Shown piece by piece: positions 7,851-14,924 of a stretch of DNA of 53,784 bases; the stretch's first letter is position 1; each line of letters starts with the position of its first letter. Below the pieces are notes generated by a model that saw nothing but the letters and a program-made list of their open reading frames with translations, was not told where the DNA came from and made no database searches. The stretch is taken from the NCBI GenBank assembly GCA_015069325.1, contig SVIV01000004.1, positions 1-53,784 of the forward strand. The letters run 5' to 3'. The position numbers were made by a program, and so were the translations under genes. The stretch is from Clostridiales bacterium (lineage in GTDB: Bacteria > Bacillota > Clostridia > Christensenellales > UBA1242).

Positions 7851-8605
7851 AACAGCACCTTATTTATTGCATCTGCTATCACTTTTCCCGCACAACTAAT
7901 GTTTTGCGAAATGTCTTTAGGCACTAATATCACTTCTCTCTCATCTTCGTTTAATGCTTTTGAATTAATCATAAATGGCACTCCTATGGTTATACACTTT
8001 GCGCCTATATCTTTTTCTTCAATCGCTTTACCAAAACGATTCATTCCACTTCCTGGCGTCATACCACCACTAGAAAGTTGAAAACTAATGCCCAAACGAT
8101 TGATATTCGCACTTAATAAAGAATCAATAATTATCACACATTTAATTGAAAGCTGTTTCACCAAAAGTTTAATTAGCTGGGCAGTTTCAATCCCTGTATA
8201 AAGAAAAATATTAGGGCAAAACTTAAATATGTTATTTTTTTGTTTTAAAGTGCTTATTTCAACCCTATCAAAAACTTCCTTGCCAAGTCTATCCCCTTCA
8301 ATATCAAAATTGCCTAAACAGGCAATCAAAACATTATCTCTCTTTTTTATCCCCTGCTTTTTTAAAAGTTCTTCTAACTTCAAAGCAATGAGTTTTGAAA
8401 GATATTCTTCGTTGTTTTTTCCTAGACTATAAAGAAAGGGGCTGTTTATAATGTAATAATCCCCTTTTTGAAGTCCAAGTTGCTGGCTTTTTATGTTGCT
8501 ATTTATTTTTAATGAAGCAACAGAAATGCCATAGCGACTACACTTTTTCTCGCTATACCCAAACATTTTTAAGTCTTTTCCACATTCATCAATAAGGTCA
8601 AACAT
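7847..8605 (-). CDS. gpr: GPR-type spore endopeptidase, short form
   Basis: This 252-aa protein resembles the germination protease that degrades small acid-soluble spore proteins. The family blocks are present: CLGNFDIEGDRLG (about 95-107), where the Asp matches the first catalytic Asp, and IIIDSLLSANINRLG with the second Asp, then GGMTPGSGMNRFG and ITIGVPFMI. It is clearly shorter than the 320-370 residues usual for Gpr, lacking much of the N-terminal region. The conserved SDTG before the PGSG motif reads SSGG here. No good ribosome site precedes the ATG, so the start or its regulation is unusual. It heads the spore operon. Confidence 0.75.
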   Translation of the reverse strand: MFDLIDECGKDLKMFGYSEKKCSRYGISVASLKINSNIKSQQLGLQKGDYYIINSPFLYSLGKNNEEYLSKLIALKLEELLKKQGIKKRDNVLIACLGNFDIEGDRLGKEVFDRVEISTLKQKNNIFKFCPNIFLYTGIETAQLIKLLVKQLSIKCVIIIDSLLSANINRLGISFQLSSGGMTPGSGMNRFGKAIEEKDIGAKCITIGVPFMINSKALNEDEREVILVPKDISQNISCAGKVIADAINKVLL

Positions 8606-8646
8606 ACATTTATTTTAAGGAATTTTAAAAAAAATATTTATTTTAC

Positions 8647-8675
8647 TTGATTTTTCTTTTTTAGTATGCTATACT
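8647..8675 (+). promoter_or_regulatory. Promoter of rpsT
   Basis: TTGATT (8647-8652), a 17-bp spacer and extended -10 TGCTATACT (TATACT 8670-8675), followed by ribosome site AAAGGAG at 8691-8697. Confidence 0.7.
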
Positions 8676-8703
8676 TGAGTAGAAATTTTGAAAGGAGAAG
8701 AAT

Positions 8704-8976
8704 ATGCCTAACATTAAATCAGCAAAGAAAAGAGTTTTAGTTATTGAAAAGAAAACAGAAGAAAACAAAGCAATCAAATCAAGAATTGCTACTTTTGCTA
8801 AGAAATTTAAAGCTGCTGTTGCCGAAGGAAACACAGAAAACGCAACTGCACTTTACAATGAAGTTGTTGCTCTTATGGATAAGGCTGCTTGCGACAATGT
8901 TATTCACAAAAACTATGCAAACAGAAAAAAAGCACACTTCTGCAAAATGCTTGACAATCTTAAAAAAGCAAACTAA
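8704..8976 (+). CDS. rpsT: Small ribosomal subunit protein bS20
   Basis: This 90-aa basic, helical protein of the 30S subunit binds 16S rRNA. It opens with the typical MPNIKSAKKRV and continues with long lysine- and alanine-rich helices, ending in the conserved segment HKNYANRKKAHFCKML. Length is normal. It is a single-gene unit with its own promoter, a strong AAAGGAGAAG ribosome site and double terminators. It diverges from the gpr operon; rpsT beside gpr is a recurrent Firmicutes arrangement. Confidence 0.95.
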   Translation: MPNIKSAKKRVLVIEKKTEENKAIKSRIATFAKKFKAAVAEGNTENATALYNEVVALMDKAACDNVIHKNYANRKKAHFCKMLDNLKKAN

Positions 8977-9026
8977 GGGTATATTACCCTTTCTTTTATG
9001 CCAATAATCGTTGGCATTTTTTATTG
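8976..9026 (+). terminator. Double terminator of rpsT
   Basis: Two hairpins in series: AGGGTA/TACCCT (8976-8990) followed by TTTCTTTT, then ATGCCAA/TTGGCAT (8998-9017) followed by TTTTTT. The first starts at the last base of the rpsT stop codon. Confidence 0.8.
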
Positions 9027-9067
9027 CAAAGATTTATACTTTTTTCAGGCAACAAGACAACAAAAAA

Positions 9068-9093
9068 AAAAGATGCAAAATTGCATCTTTTTT
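9068..9093 (-). terminator. Terminator of the small BspA-like gene
   Basis: Stem AAAGATGCAA/TTGCATCTTT with a 2-nt loop and A/T runs on both sides, so it can act in both directions. Confidence 0.7.
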
Positions 9094-9094
9094 A

Positions 9095-10483
9095 TTATTT
9101 TAAAGTCAAATATCCTGTTTCCCAGTTTGCCATTGTGTAGTCAACCTTATCCCAATCATACTCCACAGCTCCAACAAGATTACCACACCCATCAAACATC
9201 TCGCTGCCATTTGTAACACTTGCTGTTGACCAAAGAGTGCTTACGTAAATAGTGAAAAAAGGGCATACAAAACCATTCTCATCAACAGCAAACATATATG
9301 ACATATCTGTTACGCTTGATGTATCAAACTTTGATAAATCTAAAGTTGCAAAATACCAATCTCGACCATTTGAATGTTCTCCTGTCATAAACATATATGA
9401 CATATTAGTTACATTTGACGTGTCAATATTATTAAACGTCAAACCTTGTAAGTTTGCATAACGGGCATCCCACCAATCTCCGTCTGCATCATAACTAGGG
9501 TCATCACTCATAGGGCCACCATGATCAAAGTTGTAAAACAAATACGATGAGTCTGCAGGCAAAGCAATTGTATCTTTTGACAAAATATAAACTGTAGTTC
9601 CAACTTTGCAAGCCCAAATACTGCCATCTCCTGCTTCAGAAAGATCTGTGCCTGTTTTTGAATAAGTTGGATGATTTTGAATATAATCAAACACTAAATA
9701 CGAATTAGATAGTGGAGAGTTTATTATATGATCTTCGTATTCGTCTTCCCAATAATCTTCCCCTTCAATATAAGCATAAGATAGCAATTTACTTTTACTT
9801 AGTGTCGAAACATTTTGTTCTTTTTCACTGTAGTAAAGACCTAAAGATAAGTCCCCTTCAATTGTGGCTGGTTTGTTTGTGTCTTTTACTGCAATTTCAA
9901 CACGAATAATTTTTACACCACGACCTGAAACATTGTCATATTGTTTGTTTGCATAAGCAGCATTCGAAACTGTTGACGCTGATGATGAAGACGTAAATGC
10001 ACTAGTATTATAATATTTTGTTGTTACTGATATATTTTGTTGTTGATAATCTTCACCTAAGATAACTTGAATATATCCATTTTCAAGTTCGCTGCAAATG
10101 GTGAAATAAAAATATACCTTTGGTGTTTGTGGAGAAAGTTTTAAATTGCCTATTTCAACTGACTTTTCGCTAGAATCTTCACCTGCACCAAAATGAACAT
10201 AACCATCTTCTTCCGTTACCGTGTCACCCGCTTCGTTTGTAGTAACAGTGATTGCTCCGTCTTGATAACCGTCGCCATCACTATCCAAGTTTGGAATAAA
10301 ATATTCTGTGCGGACTTTGGCTGCAACATTGTCGCCTACTGAATAACTTACGTTGAACCCTGCTTTATAGTTTTGAGTAGTTGCTGCCCATACACCGATT
10401 ACAGCACCAACAACCATGAAAAAGCCTAAGCACATTGAAATAACGGTAGTTTTAAATTTTCTGCTTGAAATTTGTTTTTCCAT
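9095..10483 (-). CDS. BspA-like surface protein with short DUF285 region
   Basis: This 462-aa predicted exported protein has a basic N-terminus and hydrophobic segment (about residues 12-34, ending near VWAATTQNY). A beta-rich domain follows, and the C-terminus carries BspA-type DUF285 leucine-rich repeats with the signatures FNNIDTSNVTNMSYMF and FDTSSVTDMSYMF. The last residues (ETGYLTLK) match the end of the large BspA-like protein at 49669-52710, so the two share a C-terminal architecture. The first about 60 residues (signal segment, then FNVSYSVGDNVAAKV) recall SipW-dependent TasA/CalY-like exports; that is a weak likeness. No LPXTG sorting motif is present. It has its own promoter and terminator. 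Confidence 0.7.
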   Translation of the reverse strand: MEKQISSRKFKTTVISMCLGFFMVVGAVIGVWAATTQNYKAGFNVSYSVGDNVAAKVRTEYFIPNLDSDGDGYQDGAITVTTNEAGDTVTEEDGYVHFGAGEDSSEKSVEIGNLKLSPQTPKVYFYFTICSELENGYIQVILGEDYQQQNISVTTKYYNTSAFTSSSSASTVSNAAYANKQYDNVSGRGVKIIRVEIAVKDTNKPATIEGDLSLGLYYSEKEQNVSTLSKSKLLSYAYIEGEDYWEDEYEDHIINSPLSNSYLVFDYIQNHPTYSKTGTDLSEAGDGSIWACKVGTTVYILSKDTIALPADSSYLFYNFDHGGPMSDDPSYDADGDWWDARYANLQGLTFNNIDTSNVTNMSYMFMTGEHSNGRDWYFATLDLSKFDTSSVTDMSYMFAVDENGFVCPFFTIYVSTLWSTASVTNGSEMFDGCGNLVGAVEYDWDKVDYTMANWETGYLTLK

Positions 10484-10504
10484 TTTTAATTTCCTTTTAA
10501 TTTT

Positions 10505-10533
10505 TTAAAGTTAACACTTTCTTATCTGTCAAC
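10505..10533 (-). promoter_or_regulatory. Possible promoter of the small BspA-like gene
   Basis: TTGACA (10528-10533), a 17-bp spacer and a poor -10 TTTAAA (10505-10510) on the minus strand. The -35 is perfect and the -10 weak, so the gene may need an activator or another sigma factor. Confidence 0.4.
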
Positions 10534-10634
10534 TTCATTATTGGTATTTTAACAAATTTTTCGTTGATGAAGCAAACAATTTCAAGTGATTTTTATAAAA
10601 AATTATATTCTAAACAAATTTTTTACTAAATGCA

Positions 10635-10660
10635 AATAAAAAAAACGGCTTAATTGCCGT
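10635..10660 (-). terminator. Terminator of hpf
   Basis: Stem ACGGC/GCCGT (10645-10660) with a 6-nt loop, followed on the minus strand by a run of eight T. It lies just downstream of the hpf stop. Confidence 0.75.
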
Positions 10661-10668
10661 CTTTTTTA

Positions 10669-11205
10669 TTAGTAAACAAGGTCAATAAGACCAAACTTGC
10701 CGTCTTTTCTTCTATAAAGAATGTTGACTTTTCCTGTCTCTGCATTTAAGAAAACAAAGAAGTCATGTCCTAATCTTTCAATTGCAAATCTTGCATCATC
10801 GACAAGCATAGGATCAAGTTCGAATGTTTTCTTTTTATAAACACTTGGAAGTGCTTCTGGCTTTTCTTCAATAAATTCAAATGGCAAGAAGTTTTCTTGC
10901 TTACTGCCTTTAGCCTTCTTTTCCTTTTTCTTTTCATTATTACGAACAATTTGTTTTTCAAGTTTTGGAAGTGCAAAGTCGATGTTGTTATACATATTTT
11001 CCCCTACAACTTCTGCCCTATATAAAACACCTTTGCTTGTAACAGTGATTTCAAGTTTTTCTTGTTTTGCAAGTTTGCTGCAAACAACTTTTACATTTAC
11101 TTCATCATCAAAATATTTTTCAAGCTTTTCAAGTTTTTCATTTAAAATCCTTTCAAGCCTTTGTGCTACTTTATAGCCACTTCTTTCTAAAATATCAATT
11201 TTCAT
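10669..11205 (-). CDS. hpf: Ribosome hibernation-promoting factor, long form
   Basis: This 178-aa protein joins an N-terminal HPF/YfiA domain (about 1-100; VKVVCSKLAKQEKLEITVTS) to the C-terminal dimerisation domain of long HPF (about 125-178; DDARFAIERLGHDFFVFLN, YRRKDGKFGLIDL). A lysine-rich linker separates them. Long HPF joins 70S ribosomes into inactive 100S dimers in stationary phase or spores. AGGAGGGG gives a strong ribosome site. It follows clpC, and I see no terminator between them, so it may be partly co-transcribed with the stress operon as well as from its own promoter. Confidence 0.92.
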   Translation of the reverse strand: MKIDILERSGYKVAQRLERILNEKLEKLEKYFDDEVNVKVVCSKLAKQEKLEITVTSKGVLYRAEVVGENMYNNIDFALPKLEKQIVRNNEKKKEKKAKGSKQENFLPFEFIEEKPEALPSVYKKKTFELDPMLVDDARFAIERLGHDFFVFLNAETGKVNILYRRKDGKFGLIDLVY

Positions 11206-11227
11206 AGTTTTCCCCTCCTATACTTAT

Positions 11228-11256
11228 ATATTAACAAAAAATCCTTAAATTTCCAA
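11228..11256 (-). promoter_or_regulatory. Possible promoter of hpf
   Basis: TTGGAA (11251-11256), a 17-bp spacer and TAATAT (11228-11233) on the minus strand in the clpC-hpf gap. Confidence 0.45.
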
Positions 11257-11266
11257 ACAAATTTTA

Positions 11267-13714
11267 TTAATTATTAAATGTTAATTTACCTTCTTTTTCA
11301 TCAATAATAATTTCGCCTTCATTTGAAAGAACGCCCATTAAGATTTTTTCCGCAATTTGATCTTCAACTTCTTGCTGAATATATCGCTTTAATGGCCTTG
11401 CACCATATTCCATATCTGAGCCTTTTTCTACTATGAAAGCAAGTGCCCCTGCAGTCATTTTCAACGACAAATTTTTCTCTTTTAATCTATTATTGATATT
11501 TTTAATAAGAATTTTAGCAATCTTGACCAAATCTTCTTTTGAAAGTGGGTCAAATATGCAAACAACATCAATTCGATTGATAAATTCAGGTTTAAATTTG
11601 CTTTTTAGGGCTTCCATATAAATCTTTTTGCTGTCAATTTCTTCTTTTTCACTGCCAAAACCAAGTCTCGCTTTATGATCCTTAACTTCCCTTGCGCCAA
11701 GATTGCTTGTCATAATAATGATTGTATTTTTAAATGACACCGTCCTGCCTTGCCCATCTGTCAATCTACCATCATCTAATATCTGCAATAATGCATTAAA
11801 AATATCTGGATGTGCTTTTTCAATTTCATCAAATAAAACAACGCTGTATGGTCTTCTTCGAACAGCTTCGGTTAGTTGTCCGCCTTCATCATAACCAACA
11901 TACCCCGGTGGCGAGCCTATCAATTTTGAAACGCTATGCCCTTCCATAAACTCACTCATATCTATTCTGATAATATTGTTTTCATCGTCAAACATAGCTT
12001 CTGCAATAGCCTTACTGAGTTCTGTTTTCCCAACACCTGTTTGCCCCATAAATAAGAATGATCCTATTGGTTTTCTCTCGTCTTGCAAGCCTATTCTTGA
12101 CCTTCTGATTGCCCTTGCAACCGCATCAACAGCTTCAGATTGTCCAACAACTCGTTTATGCAAAATTTCTTCCAAATGAACAAGTTTTTCTTTCTCTGTT
12201 TCAGTAATTTTTGTTACAGGTATTCCCGTCCATTTTGCAACAACCTGTGCAATTTCATTTTCGCCTATTTTGTCAACAGACTCTTTCCCTTTTAAAGAAT
12301 CAAAGCTTTCTCTTTTCTTTTGCAAGTCATTTTCTAAATTAATGATTTCAGATTGCAATTTTGCTGCTTTTTCATAATTTCTTTGCAAACTTGCTTCATC
12401 TCTGCTTGAAGAAAGCGACTTGATTTTTTCTTCAATTGCCCGCACTTCTTGTGGTTTTACTGTAAAGTTTACCTTCGCCTTACTGCTTGCTTCATCAATA
12501 AGGTCGATTGCCTTGTCTGGCAAGCTTCTATCTGTAATATACCTATCTGAAAGCACTGCTGCAGCTTCAATTGCTTCATCTGTTATCTTGATTTTGTGAA
12601 ATGCCTCATAACTATCCTTCAATCCTTTTAGAATTTGAATTGTTTGCTCAACCGATGGCGGATTAACCATAATAGGCTGAAATCTACGCTCTAATGCCTT
12701 GTCTTTTTCAATATATTTTCTGTATTCATCAGTAGTTGTCGCTCCGATAGTTTGCATTTCTCCCCTTGCAAGATATGGCTTAAGCATATCTGCAGGAGAA
12801 GTTTCTCCTTTTTCAGAACCTGCTTGAACTAAAGTGTGAATTTCATCAATAAACACAATGATGTTTTTGCTTTCTGTGATTGTTTCGATTGCACTTTTTA
12901 GTTTTTCTTCCATTGCACCGCGATATTTAGTGCCAGCCATAAGACCACCGATTTCTAATGAAAAAATGACTTTATCTTTGAGTATTTCCGGCACATCGCC
13001 TGCAACAATTGCTTGAGCAAGTCCTTCTACTACTGCCGTTTTCCCAACCCCCGCTTCCCCGATAAGAACAGGGTTGTTTTTCGTTTTTCTACACAGAATT
13101 TCAACAAGACGTTGAATTTCATTTTCTCTCCCTATTACCGGATCAAGCTTGTGCTGTTTTGCCTTTAATGTGATGTCTGTGCCTATTTCCAACAAATTCT
13201 CAGGCAAACTGCTTCCTTCTTGGGCTTTGTTTTCACTATCTTTTGCTCCTTCTTTTTCTTTATTTGCAGGTGTTAACGCACGCAGTAACTTCCCACGCAA
13301 AACTTCAATATTCACGTCATATTGCCCTACTAAAATGCGATATGCTACCGAACCTGAGCTTGACAAAAGTGCAAGCAAAAGATGCTCAGTGCCGATAAAA
13401 GAATGGCTGAATTGAAGAGCAATTCCCTGTGCCATTCTAAAAAGGTCTTTTGTCCTTGGCGTCATTTCAACATCAGAAGAAATACCAAAAAACGCGTCAA
13501 AGCTTACATTCGCTTCAAAAAAGTCAAATAGGCTTGCATCTGTAACCCCATCTTCAGCTAAAAATTTCGATGCTAAACTATCCTTTACGGAAGCAAGTCC
13601 ATACAAAATGTGTTCACTTCCGATTAAATTTGAGCCAAATTTTAATGCAAATTTACTCGCGTTTTTGATTACCTTTTGTATATTATCTGAATATGACGAT
13701 GTTTGATAATTCAA
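11267..13714 (-). CDS. clpC: ATP-dependent Clp protease ATPase ClpC
   Basis: This 815-aa HSP100 unfoldase feeds substrates, including McsB-phosphoarginine-tagged proteins, to ClpP. A Clp N-domain double repeat (about 1-150; SEHILYGLA, TEHLLLALL) is followed by AAA module 1 with Walker A GEAGVGKT (about 220), a UVR-containing middle region (LQRNYEKAAKLQSEIINLE) typical of ClpC, and AAA module 2 with GQTGVGKT (about 555). The C-terminal D2-small domain ends at GARPLKRYIQ. The start is a TTG at 13712-13714 with AGGAGG eight bases ahead, inside the mcsB tail. It lies 3 bp after mcsB. Confidence 0.95.
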   Translation of the reverse strand: MNYQTSSYSDNIQKVIKNASKFALKFGSNLIGSEHILYGLASVKDSLASKFLAEDGVTDASLFDFFEANVSFDAFFGISSDVEMTPRTKDLFRMAQGIALQFSHSFIGTEHLLLALLSSSGSVAYRILVGQYDVNIEVLRGKLLRALTPANKEKEGAKDSENKAQEGSSLPENLLEIGTDITLKAKQHKLDPVIGRENEIQRLVEILCRKTKNNPVLIGEAGVGKTAVVEGLAQAIVAGDVPEILKDKVIFSLEIGGLMAGTKYRGAMEEKLKSAIETITESKNIIVFIDEIHTLVQAGSEKGETSPADMLKPYLARGEMQTIGATTTDEYRKYIEKDKALERRFQPIMVNPPSVEQTIQILKGLKDSYEAFHKIKITDEAIEAAAVLSDRYITDRSLPDKAIDLIDEASSKAKVNFTVKPQEVRAIEEKIKSLSSSRDEASLQRNYEKAAKLQSEIINLENDLQKKRESFDSLKGKESVDKIGENEIAQVVAKWTGIPVTKITETEKEKLVHLEEILHKRVVGQSEAVDAVARAIRRSRIGLQDERKPIGSFLFMGQTGVGKTELSKAIAEAMFDDENNIIRIDMSEFMEGHSVSKLIGSPPGYVGYDEGGQLTEAVRRRPYSVVLFDEIEKAHPDIFNALLQILDDGRLTDGQGRTVSFKNTIIIMTSNLGAREVKDHKARLGFGSEKEEIDSKKIYMEALKSKFKPEFINRIDVVCIFDPLSKEDLVKIAKILIKNINNRLKEKNLSLKMTAGALAFIVEKGSDMEYGARPLKRYIQQEVEDQIAEKILMGVLSNEGEIIIDEKEGKLTFNN

Positions 13715-13717
13715 TCC

Positions 13718-14725
13718 TTACCTCCTATGAACTAATGATTTTACTTTATTAGAAATATACTCTGCCCTTATAATGTTTTCCTTTTTTTGCTGAGAAAATT
13801 CAAAAATTAATTTTAGGTTTGCTTCCGCGCCTTCAAAAAACAGTTTTTGAAATTTATCATCATTTTCTATATCTAAAAATCCTAAAACTTGACCAAGTTT
13901 TACCTTTGCAAGAAGTTCCATCATCTCCCCTTCTTCCAAAACATAACAATTTGTCAAGATTCCATAAGCACGAAGTGCCATATCTTTATAAAATTCTCTA
14001 TTATTTTCAAGCAAAAAGTCTCTTGCTTGTTTTTCTAAATTGCAAACCGAATAAATAAATTCGCTTACTTTATCTATAATTTCATTTTCATCTAAACCAA
14101 ACGAATTTTGATTTGAAATTTGATAAAAATATCCTATCGCCTTGCTTCCTTCGCCATAACCACCACGAATAGTCAGCCCGTTTTCTTTTGCCATAGCAAA
14201 AATGTCTTCTATTTGCCCAGAAAACACACAGGCCGGCAAAAACAGCATAACCGATGCTCTCATTCCGGTGCCAAGATTGGCTGGACTTGCAGTGATAAAA
14301 CCAAGTTCATCATTATATGCAATTGGAAGTGAAGATAAAATTTCTTCATCAATTTTAATAAGTCTTCGGTATGGCTTATATAAATTAAAGCCCTTCTCAA
14401 TACACTGCTCTCTTATATGGTCTTCTTCATTTATCATCACAATAAACTTTTCATCTTCGCTTATTGCAATCCCTGAGATATCCTTATTTTCAATGAGTTC
14501 TTTGCTAATTAAATGCTGTTCGAAAAGAGCATTGCATTCATTTAAGGATAGTTCCTTTAACGACAAAAAATTGAAAACTTCAAATTTTTCAAGAGTTTTC
14601 ATAACAGAGCCAGTGATGTATTTTGCATCAACATCACTATCAAGTTTTGTATAAAATTTTATTCCTTCAACATTTCTTGCAAGCCTTATGCGAGAAGAAA
14701 TGGCTATATTATCATATATTTCCAC
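13718..14725 (-). CDS. mcsB: Protein arginine kinase McsB
   Basis: This guanido-kinase-fold enzyme phosphorylates arginines on damaged proteins and so marks them for ClpCP. SSRIRLARN (near residue 10 of this model) and the glycine-rich NLGTGMRASVMLFLP are the nucleotide/arginine-binding hallmarks; RGGYGEGSKA is also typical. The start is a judgement: the frame stays open to a TTG at 14782, but a GTG at 14723-14725 has a GGGAGAAGGG ribosome site, reduces the overlap with mcsA to 14 bp and gives a 335-aa product. The TTG form would be 354 aa. It precedes clpC by 3 bp. Confidence 0.9.
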   Translation of the reverse strand: MEIYDNIAISSRIRLARNVEGIKFYTKLDSDVDAKYITGSVMKTLEKFEVFNFLSLKELSLNECNALFEQHLISKELIENKDISGIAISEDEKFIVMINEEDHIREQCIEKGFNLYKPYRRLIKIDEEILSSLPIAYNDELGFITASPANLGTGMRASVMLFLPACVFSGQIEDIFAMAKENGLTIRGGYGEGSKAIGYFYQISNQNSFGLDENEIIDKVSEFIYSVCNLEKQARDFLLENNREFYKDMALRAYGILTNCYVLEEGEMMELLAKVKLGQVLGFLDIENDDKFQKLFFEGAEANLKLIFEFSQQKKENIIRAEYISNKVKSLVHRR

Positions 14726-14879
14726 CCTTTGCCCTTCTCCCTTTATAAGTCTTTCCTTGATGAAGATTGTTGATGTTTTCAATCAACGGCTCAATTTCAC
14801 TATAACATCGACTACACCCGACAAAGCCTGTTTGCAATATTTCACTATATGTTGTATTGCAATATGGACATCTGTTCAT
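14712..14879 (-). CDS. mcsA: Truncated McsA-like zinc protein (55 aa)
   Basis: A short frame just upstream of mcsB encodes 55 residues starting MNRCPYCNTTYSEILQTG. It carries two CxxC pairs (CPYC and CSRC, about residues 4-7 and 22-25), as in the first zinc module of McsA, the activator of the McsB kinase. The usual McsA is roughly three times longer, with a second zinc module and a C-terminal UVR motif; both are absent here. AAGGAG precedes the ATG, and the reading frame overlaps mcsB by 14 bp. No ctsR repressor gene lies upstream, where tex is found instead. Confidence 0.75.
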   Translation of the reverse strand: MNRCPYCNTTYSEILQTGFVGCSRCYSEIEPLIENINNLHQGKTYKGRRAKGGNI

Positions 14880-14900
14880 AAAACTCCTTATTTGACAAGA

Positions 14901-14924
14901 AAAAGGAATATCGCTATTCCTTTT
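14901..14924 (-). terminator. Terminator of tex
   Basis: Perfect stem AAAAGGAATA/TATTCCTTTT closing a 4-nt loop. It begins inside the last codons of tex and ends only about 20 bp before the mcsA start, so the mcsA-mcsB-clpC promoter must lie within tex or depend on readthrough. Confidence 0.75.

Noticed and set aside
14880-14900. CtsR operator upstream of mcsA
   Set aside because: Only a single GTCAAA half-like sequence is present; the tandem heptads required by CtsR are not seen.
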